Assembly (NCBI GenBank): GCA_963848195.1
Contig: CAWKCY010000002.1
Location: forward strand, 62,001 to 126,000
Reading direction: 5' to 3'
Length of the DNA: 64,000 nt
DNA from: CAVQBP01 sp963848195
GTDB lineage: Bacteria > Bacteroidota > Ignavibacteria > Ignavibacteriales > Ignavibacteriaceae
This document shows, piece after piece, positions 1 to 8,160 of the stretch (its first letter is position 1; the number at the start of each line of letters is the position of its first letter). A program made the translations under genes and the position numbers. The notes under the pieces are model-generated. The model worked only from the letters and a program-made list of their open reading frames with translations, searched no databases and was not told the DNA's origin.

Positions 1-260
1 AGTATACTATCAGGCTGTTCTTTTTCAATAATCTTTTCAACAAATTCTGCCTTGATAGGTAAAAAATATACTTTATCGGCAAAATTTTCTGAGGTTTGAA
101 TTGTAGCAATATTGGGATTAACCAGAATAGAAGTGATCCCATCTTCCTTAAGTGCTTTAATTGCCTGGCTGCCGGAATAATCAAATTCACCTGCCTGGCC
201 AATCTGCAAAGCACCGGAACCTAGAATTAAAACTTTTTTTGCTTTTCCTTTTTTAATCAT
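1..260 (-). CDS. carB: Carbamoyl-phosphate synthase large subunit, N-terminal fragment
   Basis: Reading the minus strand from the ATG at 258-260 gives MIKKGKAKKVLILGSG followed by IGQAGEFDYSGSQAIKALK, the start of the ATP-grasp half of CarB, which makes carbamoyl phosphate for arginine and pyrimidine synthesis. Only about 86 codons are present because the gene runs off the left edge. The start codon overlaps the last 8 bases of carA, so the two are almost certainly co-transcribed and translationally coupled. Confidence 0.93.
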   Translation of the reverse strand, partial: MIKKGKAKKVLILGSGALQIGQAGEFDYSGSQAIKALKEDGITSILVNPNIATIQTSENFADKVYFLPIKAEFVEKIIEKEQPDSI

Positions 261-1332
261 TTACTGACCTCACAAACATATCAAAAATAAATTCGCTGTC
301 ATCCGGGCCCGGTGAAGCTTCAGGATGAAATTGCGCACCAAAAAATGGCTTGGCTATGTGAATTAAACCCTCATTTGTTCCGTCATTATCATTTGTAAAC
401 CATTCCCGCCAGTCCTCCGGAAGGGTATCGCTGTCTATCGCATATCCATGGTTTTGAGAAGTTATATAACATCTTTTCGTCCCTGTTTCATTTGCCGGTT
501 GATTATGGCTTCTATGTCCGTATTTTAATTTATAAGTATCAGCTCCCGCCGCTAACGCTAAAATCTGACACCCTAAACAAATTCCAAGAATTGGTATATG
601 TTTCTCCATTGCCTTTTTTGTATTTTCAATAGTAGACCTGCACATTTTCGGATCTCCCGGTCCATTTGAAATTACAATGCCGTCCACCGCTATCTTTGAA
701 AAATCAAAATCATAAGGCACCCTTAAAACTGAAATATTTCTTCCAAGAAACGCTTTAATAATATTATTTTTAGTCCCGCAATCCACTAAAATAATTTTCT
801 TCCCGTTACGGCTATATTCAATTGGGTCTTTAACACTAACTTCACCGACAAGGTCGAGCTTATTTATATCCTGAAATTCCATCACATCATTTTTATCTAC
901 TACAATTTTCCCTAACATTGTCCCTTTTTCTCTCAACCTTCTGGTCAGCATTCTCGTATCAATTCCGTATATACCCGGGATTTTTTGCTCCTGCATCCAC
1001 GCTGATAAAGATTTCTTCCCGTTCCAGTGCGAATATTCAAATGAATAATCAGAAATAATCAATGCCCTGCAATGAATTTCATTCGATTCAAAATATTTGT
1101 AAATTCCGTCTTCTTTTTCGTAATCCGGGACTCCATAATTGCCTATCAAAGGATAAGTAAAAACTAAAATCTGTCCCCTATAAGATGGATCTGTCATCGT
1201 CTCCGGATACCCAACCATACCTGTATTAAAAACCACCTCACCATTTGTACTTCCTGCATAGCCGAATAAATAGCCAGCGTATTCTGTCCCATCCTCTAAA
1301 ATTAATTTTGCAGTTTTTTTCTCATCTGACAT
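253..1332 (-). CDS. carA: Carbamoyl-phosphate synthase small (glutaminase) subunit
   Basis: A 359-residue protein of normal CarA length. The N-terminal half has the CarA fold signature (EVVFNTGMVGYPETMTDPSY). The C-terminal half is a class I glutamine amidotransferase: nucleophile Cys252 in GICLGCQ, and His336/Glu338 in FHPEASPGP. It hydrolyses glutamine and passes ammonia to CarB. The residue after GICLG is Cys where His is common, but the triad is intact. The ATG at 1330-1332 is preceded by AAAGG about 8 bases upstream, supporting this start. It overlaps carB by 8 bases. A hairpin plus U-run lies 26 bases upstream of the start and may control expression. Confidence 0.95.
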   Translation of the reverse strand: MSDEKKTAKLILEDGTEYAGYLFGYAGSTNGEVVFNTGMVGYPETMTDPSYRGQILVFTYPLIGNYGVPDYEKEDGIYKYFESNEIHCRALIISDYSFEYSHWNGKKSLSAWMQEQKIPGIYGIDTRMLTRRLREKGTMLGKIVVDKNDVMEFQDINKLDLVGEVSVKDPIEYSRNGKKIILVDCGTKNNIIKAFLGRNISVLRVPYDFDFSKIAVDGIVISNGPGDPKMCRSTIENTKKAMEKHIPILGICLGCQILALAAGADTYKLKYGHRSHNQPANETGTKRCYITSQNHGYAIDSDTLPEDWREWFTNDNDGTNEGLIHIAKPFFGAQFHPEASPGPDDSEFIFDMFVRSVND

Positions 1333-1357
1333 TTGTTATACCTTTATTCTGAATTTC

Positions 1358-1386
1358 AAAAAAATAGCCACTCATTGAGTGGCTAT
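1358..1386 (-). promoter_or_regulatory. Terminator-like hairpin in the carA leader (candidate attenuator)
   Basis: On the minus strand an 11-bp perfect inverted repeat (arms 1364-1374 and 1376-1386, ATAGCCACTCA and its complement) is followed directly by seven T residues. This is the form of an intrinsic terminator, yet it sits between the carA start and the divergent gene at 1797, with no other minus-strand gene upstream. A terminator in the leader of a pyrimidine/arginine gene suggests transcription attenuation. I found no clear antiterminator or leader peptide, so the mechanism is open. Confidence 0.55.
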
Positions 1387-1796
1387 AAATTATAGTCTGT
1401 TAAAAACCCCGACATTATTTTCTTGAAAAATTTTTCTAAACCGATCAACTACTTTCCAAATTTTAATTTTCTAATATATGACAAACTGATTTTTAAAACA
1501 ACGTTTAACCATTAAAAAAATTATTGGTATTAAACCGATCACTTTATCCATTGCCTTTCAATTTAAATCCTTTTTAAGGTTGACCAAAAGTACTTTGTGT
1601 CTACTTGGTGCCCTTGAGACTTGGTGGCCAAAAATATTTACAAAAAATGAATAAAATGACTTTTATTTTATACTGAAATAATATATATAGTCTCTATAAA
1701 AATATTCTTTTTAATGCCTTTTCGAATAATTAAATTATCTTTTGCCGGTATTTACCTCCAATTAAAATTTTCTCCCAAATTTTATAATTAATCAAA
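1387..1796. other. Divergent intergenic region carA / phoH-like
   Basis: About 410 bases without a supported gene. It must hold the divergent promoters of the carAB leader and the PhoH-like gene, but I cannot assign -35/-10 boxes with confidence. Positions 1587-1632 carry a phrase (AAAAGTACTTTGTGT then CTTGGTGCCCTTGAGACTTGGTGGCC) that recurs in close form at 48218-48263. Confidence 0.5.
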
Positions 1797-3146
1797 ATGA
1801 AAAGTCAAAAATTATCCAAAAGTCCCAAGATTTTTATCCTCGATACAAACGTAATTCTTCACGACGCCAGTTCTATAAATAACTTCCAGGAGAATGATGT
1901 TATTATCCCACTGCCTGTCATTGAAGAGCTAGACCATTTTAAAAGAGGGAGTCAGGTAATCAATCTAAATGCACGCGAATTTGCACGTACCCTGGATTCT
2001 CTTACCGGAACAGCAATATTTAACGGCGGCGTCTCAATGGGTAAAGGAAAAGGAAAAGTTGGAATAGCAATCTCCAGAGGATTAAGTAACGAGATTAAGG
2101 AGATTTTTAAAGAAGATACCCCTGACCACAGAATCTTATCTATTGCTCTTGACTGGAATAAAAAAAGTAAAGATAAGTCCGTTATTCTTGTTACCAAAGA
2201 TGTTAATCTGAGAATGAAAGCAAAAGCTCTTGGAATTCTTTCTGAGGATTATACTACTGATAGGATCGGCAGTGTTGAAGAGCTGTACAGCGGCAAGGAA
2301 ATAGTCGAAAATTTCGATGATGACATTATCATTAAGTTTTTTCAAACCCCTTTTGAAGTACCCGCAGAAGAAATTTTGAAAAAATTAAAGGGTGAAGTTT
2401 TACCCAATAAGTTCTATATTTTTAGGAATCCTAACCGCTCTGTCCTTGCTTATTTAGATCAAAACAAAGAAATGTTTAAGAAAATTGATAAAAATATTAC
2501 ATATGGAATAAAACCCCGGAACGCCGAACAGACTTTTGCAGTCGATGCTTTAACTAATATTGAGATTCCCCTGGTAAGCCTCACCGGAAAAGCTGGTACC
2601 GGTAAAACACTTCTAGCTCTTGCAAGTGCGTTGAATATTAGAAAAAGCTACCGTCAAATATTTATTGCTCGACCCATTGTTCCCCTCAGCAACAAAGATA
2701 TTGGCTTTCTTCCCGGAGATGTACAAAGCAAAATTGAACCTTATATGCAGCCTTTGTGGGATAATTTAAGGGTTATACAGGATCAGTTTTCGGAAACCGA
2801 TAAACAATATCAGATGATTACAAATATGGTAAAAGAAGAAAAACTTGTAATAGAACCATTATCTTATATCAGGGGGAGGAGTCTGCAAAGAATATTTTTC
2901 ATCGTTGATGAAGCACAGAATTTAACTCCTCATGAAATAAAAACTATTATTACAAGGGTGGGGGAAGGCTCAAAGATTGTATTTACAGGAGATATTTATC
3001 AGATTGATCATCCTTATCTTGATTCTCAATCTAACGGTATGTCATATTTGATAGATCATTTTAAGGGACAGAAACTGTATGCACATATTAATTTAGAAAA
3101 AGGTGAAAGATCTGAATTAGCTGAATTAGCCAGTAACCTGCTGTAA
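1797..3146 (+). CDS. PIN-domain / PhoH-family ATPase
   Basis: A 449-residue protein with two domains. Residues about 10-150 form a PIN nuclease-like domain (IFILDTNVILHDAS, acidic Asp16, and VIEELDHFK). Residues about 235-449 form a PhoH ATPase: Walker A GKAGTGKT near residues 264-271, Walker B FFIVDEAQ near 367-374, then the PhoH hallmarks IITRVGEGSKIVFTGD and QID. The PIN-PhoH fusion is widespread and thought to act on RNA as helicase plus nuclease; the exact substrate is inferred from the family. It is followed 9 bases later by a small membrane protein gene, likely the same transcript, which ends at the hairpin at 3675. Confidence 0.9.
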   Translation: MKSQKLSKSPKIFILDTNVILHDASSINNFQENDVIIPLPVIEELDHFKRGSQVINLNAREFARTLDSLTGTAIFNGGVSMGKGKGKVGIAISRGLSNEIKEIFKEDTPDHRILSIALDWNKKSKDKSVILVTKDVNLRMKAKALGILSEDYTTDRIGSVEELYSGKEIVENFDDDIIIKFFQTPFEVPAEEILKKLKGEVLPNKFYIFRNPNRSVLAYLDQNKEMFKKIDKNITYGIKPRNAEQTFAVDALTNIEIPLVSLTGKAGTGKTLLALASALNIRKSYRQIFIARPIVPLSNKDIGFLPGDVQSKIEPYMQPLWDNLRVIQDQFSETDKQYQMITNMVKEEKLVIEPLSYIRGRSLQRIFFIVDEAQNLTPHEIKTIITRVGEGSKIVFTGDIYQIDHPYLDSQSNGMSYLIDHFKGQKLYAHINLEKGERSELAELASNLL

Positions 3147-3155
3147 AAATTAATT

Positions 3156-3659
3156 ATGCAAGTTTTTACATATCCTTTATTTTATAAAATTGTCCTCAGA
3201 TTCGGCAATATCCCGTTAACACTTTTATTGCTGCTGTATCTTATTCCTTCTATCGTTTATGTCGATAAAGATCTTCTTCTGGTTATTCCTTTACTTATCT
3301 CTGCATTTTTAATATATTTTTTAAACAGACAGTATATAATGTTGTATAAAATTGTTCCTTATAAGATTATTTTTGACAATGATAAGCTGATATGCAGTGA
3401 TTTTTTATTCTCCAACAGGGAGAGCATAATCAATCTTGAAGATGTTGATAAATTAAAAGGAGGAATCTTCGAAGGAAAAATCAGAGGTATTTTGAGAGTT
3501 TACGATGGGAAAAATCAAATTTACATCGGCTATTTTAATAAAATAAAAAATTCACAAATGCTCGGAACAATCATATTGAGTAAAGTAAGAAAGTCTGTTT
3601 ATGAAGATGTTATAAATAATATTACCTCTTTAAGAAACACCCTAAAAAAATCAAAATAA
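3156..3659 (+). CDS. Small membrane protein, PH-like cytosolic domain
   Basis: 167 residues. Two hydrophobic segments (about 18-35 and 39-57) make an N-terminal membrane hairpin. The rest is a soluble beta-rich domain (YKIIFDNDKLICSDFLFSN and later ILRVYDGKNQIYIGYF), as in bacterial PH-like membrane proteins. No catalytic motif is visible. It starts 9 bases after the phoH-like gene and probably shares its transcript. Function unknown; the PH-like reading is tentative. Confidence 0.65.
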   Translation: MQVFTYPLFYKIVLRFGNIPLTLLLLLYLIPSIVYVDKDLLLVIPLLISAFLIYFLNRQYIMLYKIVPYKIIFDNDKLICSDFLFSNRESIINLEDVDKLKGGIFEGKIRGILRVYDGKNQIYIGYFNKIKNSQMLGTIILSKVRKSVYEDVINNITSLRNTLKKSK

Positions 3660-3674
3660 ATCGATAACTCAACC

Positions 3675-3704
3675 TCCAAGGTTTTCTGAAACCTTGGATG
3701 TTTT
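3675..3704 (+). terminator. Intrinsic terminator after the phoH-like operon
   Basis: A 10-bp perfect stem (TCCAAGGTTT at 3675-3684 and its complement at 3689-3698) with a 4-base loop, followed by TGTTTT. It lies 15 bases after the stop codon at 3659. Confidence 0.7.
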
Positions 3705-4030
3705 AAATAATTCAATCAACTGTACTATCCTATCATCTCTCAACCCTGAAATTCATTACGAAATAGCGTAGGTTTTCGACCAATTTTTCGTTTCTAAGCT
3801 ATCGAAAATAACGCAAGCCGACCTTTACCCCTTCTTTACAAAAACCCCGGCCCCCATAGTATTTTCGGTTTAAATTATTTCTCCTTTTAGTTTAAATTCA
3901 GCAATTATAACTTCAGGATTATTTGTCTCATAAATTTCAATAGATTTATATTAATTGAGATTAATTTATTCTTCTCAATTCAAAAAAGATTTTAAAAAAG
4001 TAAAAAGCCAGAAGATTTAATCCCAGGGCA
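3705..4030. other. Gene-free segment at the distal end of the integron
   Basis: About 325 bases with no convincing ORF, RNA gene or repeat. It separates the phoH-like operon from the last cassette and probably marks the left boundary of the cassette array. Confidence 0.45.
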
Positions 4031-4080
4031 CGTTTGCACGGTCGGGTACAGATGCATTTTATATTGCTATTATTTAATGT
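4031..4080 (-). repeat. Remnant attC site, distal end of the array
   Basis: The segment CGGTCGGGTACAGATGCAT followed by TTTATATTGC matches the right arm of the attC sites at 16721-16910 and 23515-23703 (CGGTCGGGTAGAAACGCAT then GGTTATAT). I find no matching left arm, so this looks like a half site that once closed the HepT/MntA cassette. Confidence 0.5.
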
Positions 4081-4082
4081 GG

Positions 4083-4427
4083 CTAACTTAATATGGCTCG
4101 GATTTTATCCTTTATTTCAGGCAGGTTATTTTTAATTGCATCCCAGAGTATTTCATAATCGACATTAAAATATTGATGTATTATTTTATCTCTCATTCCG
4201 GCAATCTTCTTCCATTCTATTTCTTTATGTTCCTTACGAAATTCTAGAGTCAGATTTTTAACAGCTTCTCCTATTATTTCAAAACTTCTTGAAAACGCTC
4301 TCGTATACATCTCATTTTCAAGAAATGAATTAAAATTAAGATTTTCTGTCGTTTTTAACAAAAATACAATTTCATCCAGGATATGTCTTAAGTATACTTC
4401 GTTATGCTTCATACCACTTAACTTCAT
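4083..4427 (-). CDS. hepT: HEPN-domain toxin of a HepT/MntA module
   Basis: 114 residues, all helical in appearance, of the DUF86/HepT family. The diagnostic RxxxxHxY motif is seen as RDKIIHQY about 30 residues from the C-terminus. In characterised systems HepT is an RNase whose motif tyrosine is AMPylated by its MntA partner. The gene overlaps the 3' end of mntA by 26 bases, so both are translated from one message. The first Met may not be the start: Met6 (MKHNEVYL) is an equally good choice. It is the outermost cassette of the array. Confidence 0.88.
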   Translation of the reverse strand: MKLSGMKHNEVYLRHILDEIVFLLKTTENLNFNSFLENEMYTRAFSRSFEIIGEAVKNLTLEFRKEHKEIEWKKIAGMRDKIIHQYFNVDYEILWDAIKNNLPEIKDKIRAILS

Positions 4428-4701
4428 TATTTATATAAGGAAGTATATACGGGCTAATCCCCTTTTCAGTTAAAAGATCCACTTTTCTATTGAATATTTT
4501 TTCTAATTCAAATGCTAATTCCATATAGTTATCAAATGTCTTTTCTTCAAAATCTACAAGTAAATCGATATCACTTTTTGAAGTCGCCTCGTCACGAATA
4601 TAAGATCCAAATAATCCAATTTTTCTAACACGATATTTTTTAAGCAACTCTCGATTTCTTCGGAGGACTTCGAATATTTCTCTTGAAGATAACTTTTTCA
4701 T
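4402..4701 (-). CDS. mntA: MntA-type minimal nucleotidyltransferase antitoxin
   Basis: 99 residues with the nucleotidyltransferase signature GLFGSYIRDEATSKSDIDL, i.e. GS followed by ten residues and DxD. This is the short MNT enzyme that neutralises HepT by transferring AMP to it. It lies upstream of and overlaps hepT, the usual order for this pair. Toxin-antitoxin pairs are common stabilising cargo in large cassette arrays. Confidence 0.88.
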   Translation of the reverse strand: MKKLSSREIFEVLRRNRELLKKYRVRKIGLFGSYIRDEATSKSDIDLLVDFEEKTFDNYMELAFELEKIFNRKVDLLTEKGISPYILPYINNEVKWYEA

Positions 4702-4781
4702 AACATTTCTTAATTCTTTTAAGTTAAAAATAATAAAAGAATTGTAAATAATTTACTTTTCTGTAATTTGTTTTCAAATCA

Positions 4782-4968
4782 ATATAACGAACTCTTATTA
4801 ACAGGTCAATCTTTTTTCTCTTGTATGGAAGCAAGTAGACCCTGCACATAATGGGCTAAGATACAAGCACCGAATAATCCACGTTGAACAAAGCTGATCA
4901 TCTACCGCAAAAAAACTCTAAAAAATCGAATGCGTAAAATGCTGTCAACTAAAATTGCTACGTTATAC
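4782..4968 (-). repeat. attC-like site (cassette of the 4977-5564 gene)
   Basis: Cores ATATAAC (4782-4788) and GTTATAC (4962-4968) bound a segment whose right arm (GCTGTCAACTAAAATTGC) belongs to the main attC family of this array. The left arm is diverged, so the hairpin is imperfect. In the cassette direction it directly follows the stop of the 195-residue gene. Confidence 0.6.
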
Positions 4969-4976
4969 CGATTTTT

Positions 4977-5564
4977 TTATAAAAAATAATCTAAACCTAA
5001 TTTTAATGAACTCCCCCATCCTTTTTGATTGATATTTTCCCTTTTATTTATTGGCATGAATAATAGTCCATCTAGCCTGACTCTAATTCTACTTATAATT
5101 CTAATATCAATGCCTGTTCCAAAATCAATTGTATATAATATAAATGAATTTGTCTTCCTGTAATTTCCATATAAATCGTTTCCACCTATATATTTCTCTC
5201 TTACAAATCTTGAAGTAATGCCTGACATAAAATGAATTGGTATTGGAATTCTTTCTGGGAAAGAGTTTAATCTAAATCCTAGATTTGTACTTGAATATGA
5301 ATAAGTCGCTGCATCAACTATCGAAAATGGCTTACTTATTCCATCTTGCCAGTATGATATATCAAAATCCCATTCAAAATAATCTTTGAGAAATTTACCT
5401 CCCAATTTTATTTCGGGTGACAGGTTAAATAGATTATCACTTTCAAAGTCTGACTGATAATTCCTTACATAGCCATAATTTAAACTAATTCTGGATATAT
5501 TTATTTGTGAGAATGTTAAATAAGGTGTTATCAAAAATAGAAAAAATAGAATATTCTTATCCAT
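4977..5564 (-). CDS. Exported beta-barrel-like protein, cassette-borne
   Basis: 195 residues with a signal peptide (MDKNILFFLFLITPYLTFSQ, cleavage likely after FS). The rest alternates aromatic, polar and glycine-rich strands (LNYGYVRNYQSDF, WDFDISYWQDG, LKLGLDYFL) and ends in a hydrophobic residue after aromatics, as in small outer-membrane barrels. I do not recognise a family. It is a single-gene cassette whose stop lies 8 bases from its attC core. Confidence 0.6.
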   Translation of the reverse strand: MDKNILFFLFLITPYLTFSQINISRISLNYGYVRNYQSDFESDNLFNLSPEIKLGGKFLKDYFEWDFDISYWQDGISKPFSIVDAATYSYSSTNLGFRLNSFPERIPIPIHFMSGITSRFVREKYIGGNDLYGNYRKTNSFILYTIDFGTGIDIRIISRIRVRLDGLLFMPINKRENINQKGWGSSLKLGLDYFL

Positions 5565-5587
5565 ATTTATTTATATCTTTTATTACG

Positions 5588-5789
5588 ATATAACACTGCA
5601 TTTAAGTCGCAGCCCAGAACAAGTACCTTACATTTATTACTAATGCCGAAGTTATGCAAAACATTCGTAACTTGTTTTTTCACACGCATGTTTTCCAAGA
5701 CTATTAATTACTTTTACCCCGTTGAAATGGCTTTATCTTATTTTCTAAAATGTTTCTTACATAGACTTTAAGATTTCACTTAGTTATAA
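5588..5789 (-). repeat. Degenerate attC-like site (DinB-like cassette)
   Basis: Left core ATATAAC (5588-5594) is followed by GCATTTAAGTCGCAGCCC, a clear variant of the conserved left arm. The right half is poorly conserved, ending near GTTATAA at 5783-5789. Probably a decayed site. Confidence 0.45.
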
Positions 5790-5823
5790 TGGTTCTGAAA
5801 AGAGCTTTAGGAATAATTGGTGT

Positions 5824-6267
5824 TCATTCCAAAATCCTCCTGAGATAATTTATTTGTCCGAGATGATAATTTAAATGAACCAACAATTGAACTAACACAT
5901 AACCGATAGAAGCTTTGGGTTCATCGAAAAATATGGGGTATTCAACCTCAAGTTGCTCTGGAGTGAGAGCGTTCAACGTTTCTTTGATCATTGGAATAAG
6001 TTTTTCCAATTGAGCTATGAGTTCTTTTTTTTCTACACTTTTTCTAATAAATTCCTGATCACGATCACGGATGTATTCGGTTTGTGCAAGTGTTGTACCG
6101 ATAAGGTGATTTAGCCCTCCAATGATATGTAATACAAGATTACCGCTTGAGTTTTTAACCGCTCCTTTGGTTCTCCAAAGATCTTCTTCATGCGAAAATA
6201 AGTTGACTTCGGCAATCAACTTATGAATGTCTCTTTCATAAAATTTTGCCAATACACTATTTAACAT
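5824..6267 (-). CDS. DinB-like / DUF1572 family protein
   Basis: 147 residues of four-helix-bundle type. The family pattern of metal-site histidines is visible: LVLHIIGGLNHLIG in helix 2 and LLVHLNYHLGQINYL near the C-terminus. DinB-superfamily proteins include thiol transferases and damage-induced proteins; the exact reaction is not predictable. Lone gene in its cassette, with an open start at 6267 and no neighbours in the same transcript. Confidence 0.75.
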   Translation of the reverse strand: MLNSVLAKFYERDIHKLIAEVNLFSHEEDLWRTKGAVKNSSGNLVLHIIGGLNHLIGTTLAQTEYIRDRDQEFIRKSVEKKELIAQLEKLIPMIKETLNALTPEQLEVEYPIFFDEPKASIGYVLVQLLVHLNYHLGQINYLRRILE

Positions 6268-6421
6268 AATACTATTTACCTATAAGATTAAATAATCTAA
6301 CATATTAAATTTACTATTCTAATTGTAATTACATAATTATTTTTTTAGCACTTTATATCAATTCGTTCTGATGATAGCCTAAATATTCATTTTATTTTAA
6401 AATATCAATAAAATTTATACA

Positions 6422-6684
6422 GCCTAACGAACCGCAATTAAGTTGCAGCCCATAACAAGAAACTTACTTTTATTACTTCTGCCGAAGATTAAGCAACCTG
6501 TGCTTAAACCTGTCCGCCGAAATTTAAATGTAGGCGGATTTCCATTTACGACAACCACAGTTTCAAGACTATTAATTAATTTGACTACGTTGAACAAGAT
6601 TCTTTAAGTGGATCATCTACTTAAAAAACTCTAAAATGCCGAATGCGTAAAATGCTGTCAACTTAAATTGTATTATGTTGCCCC
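6422..6684 (-). repeat. attC site (MazEF cassette)
   Basis: Left core GCCTAAC (6422-6428), arm CGCAATTAAGTTGCAGCC; right arm GCTGTCAACTTAAATTG ending in a degenerate core GTTGCCC (6678-6684). At 263 bp it is unusually long because a secondary hairpin (around 6493-6575, including CCGCC...GGCGG) sits in the middle. It abuts the mazF stop codon. Confidence 0.75.
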
Positions 6685-7008
6685 TTATTCTGAAAACATC
6701 TCTATTAGTTTTGATATTATCTTGTTTTGAATTGGTTTATTAAGTGTTGTAATTTTTTTAATTAATCTTGATTTATCTACGGTTCTTATCTGATCTAAAA
6801 CTATTTGTCCTTGTTTTCCTTCAACTTTACATGGAACTCTTGTAGGATAGTTACGAAGCCTTGATGTTAATGGTGCTATTATTACAGTAGATATATGATT
6901 ATTCATTTCATTTGGAGAAATGATTACACATGGTCGTGTCTTTTTAATTTCACTTCCTATTGTAGGATCTAAATTTATTAAATAAACTTCAAATCTTTGA
7001 TATTCCAC
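6685..7008 (-). CDS. mazF: MazF/PemK-type endoribonuclease toxin
   Basis: 107 residues, normal MazF size. Family motifs: YLINLDPTIGSEIKKTRPCV, then VIIAPLTS and GQIVLDQIRTVDKSRL. MazF toxins cleave mRNA at short sequences until bound by MazE. The start is directly adjacent to the mazE stop (7009), so the two are co-translated. The stop coincides with the attC core. Confidence 0.93.
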   Translation of the reverse strand: MEYQRFEVYLINLDPTIGSEIKKTRPCVIISPNEMNNHISTVIIAPLTSRLRNYPTRVPCKVEGKQGQIVLDQIRTVDKSRLIKKITTLNKPIQNKIISKLIEMFSE

Positions 7009-7266
7009 TTACCATTCCCATTCTTCATTATCCCAAGATGTTGAATTTTCTAAATATTCCTGATATAACAGAATGTCATCATTATTTTCTGACATTTTTT
7101 GGAAAGCATTCTCCCAATCTTCTCTTATTTTTGATGTAGGTTTTAATATAATGGTTTTATCTTTTACTTCTATTTCAACTTCACTTTTTAACCCACTTTG
7201 TTCAAGCATATGTCTTGGGATCCTAACACCTTTCGAGTTTCCTATTTTAATCACCTTTGTTTTCAT
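7009..7266 (-). CDS. mazE: MazE-like AbrB-fold antitoxin
   Basis: 85 residues. The N-terminal swapped-hairpin DNA-binding domain is clear (KVIKIGNSKGVRIPRHML, LKSEVEIEVKDKTIILKP), followed by an acidic tail rich in Asn, Glu and Trp that would bind MazF. Antitoxin precedes toxin with no gap, the normal mazEF order and a basis for autoregulation. Confidence 0.92.
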   Translation of the reverse strand: MKTKVIKIGNSKGVRIPRHMLEQSGLKSEVEIEVKDKTIILKPTSKIREDWENAFQKMSENNDDILLYQEYLENSTSWDNEEWEW

Positions 7267-7348
7267 TTCAATCCTCTTCTATTTATGTAGGTACAATGTA
7301 ATTACTTTTTAAATAATATGCAAATAATATTTTATATGTTTATATGCA

Positions 7349-7448
7349 ACATAACGAACCGCAATTAAGTTGCAGCCCAGAACAAGAAACTTATTTTTAT
7401 TACTTCTGCCGAAGAATAAGCAAACCATGCTTAACTTGATTCCATTTA
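7349..7448 (-). repeat. Left half of an attC site, cut by an IS91-like remnant
   Basis: Core ACATAAC (7349-7355) and the standard left arm CGCAATTAAGTTGCAGCCC are present, then the typical central segment CTTCTGCCGAAGAATAAGC. At about 7449 the site stops and recombinase-derived sequence (matching 9715 onward) begins, so the right arm and core have been lost. Confidence 0.7.
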
Positions 7449-8072
7449 CGGAGAAGATATTCGTCAATATATTTCCTCTTCCGTAAGAATAACAAGAACT
7501 ACTCACGTGCTGCTATGACTAAGGTTTACAAATTTATGAGACTTACTACTGAAGAATTTATCAGGCGCTTTCTACAGCATGTCCTCCCTAAAGGATTTGT
7601 TAAAGTTAAATACTTCGGGTTGTTCGCCATAAAAAACCGGAATCTTCTTAGCATTGTCAGGCAACTATTCGATTCTACTACTATAATTAATACAAAACCT
7701 AATGATAAAACCGCTGCAAAAAAAAATCCTTGATAATTTTATGTCCGGTATGCGGGAATCAAATGAATTTAGTACTTACACTACAGCGTCTTAATTATTA
7801 CGATAAGTCTCCGCCTTTAAATAAATTTTCCTTTTTTATAAATGATGAACACTTAGCTATAAATAAAAATCTTAATAGTTCTCAATAAATTATTTCTAAA
7901 TATGGAAAATTATCTCAATATAAATGAATTTATAATTACGCTTAAGCTGGTTATCGAAAAAAAATCAAATTTCATCCCTTCAATATCCCTCTTTCGGACA
8001 TATTTTGGTTTATTTCTTCTATATAAAATTTATTGAAATTACAGGTTAGTAGAGTAAGTCGCTTACGGCTTA
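7449..8072 (+). mobile_element. Internally deleted IS91-like remnant (copy A)
   Basis: Positions about 7449-7520 match the tyrosine recombinase gene of copy B near 9715-9785. They are joined in one step to the 3' end of a transposase gene (7521-7733 encodes EEFIRRFLQHVLPKGFVKV, matching the copy C transposase). From about 7875 the sequence matches the right end of copy B (11893-12089), including the terminal GCTTACGGCTTAG. Most of the element has been deleted; no intact gene remains. Confidence 0.8.
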
Positions 8073-8148
8073 GTCCAACACAGGATTATCATATATGGCT
8101 ATGCCATGCCTCGGCAAGCTTCGGCATGAATCCCTTATAACGTTATAT
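8073..8148 (-). repeat. Compact attC site with 16-bp insertion
   Basis: Cores GTCCAAC (8073-8079) and GTTATAT (8142-8148). The arms GGATTAT/ATGCC and GGCATGAATCC pair with one unpaired base, as in the intact 58-bp site at 12090-12147. Relative to that copy, 16 extra bases ending in TGGCTATGCC are inserted in the left arm (about 8090-8105). It closes the cassette of the 8161-9249 gene. Confidence 0.75.
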
Positions 8149-8160
8149 GCTTACTTAACA

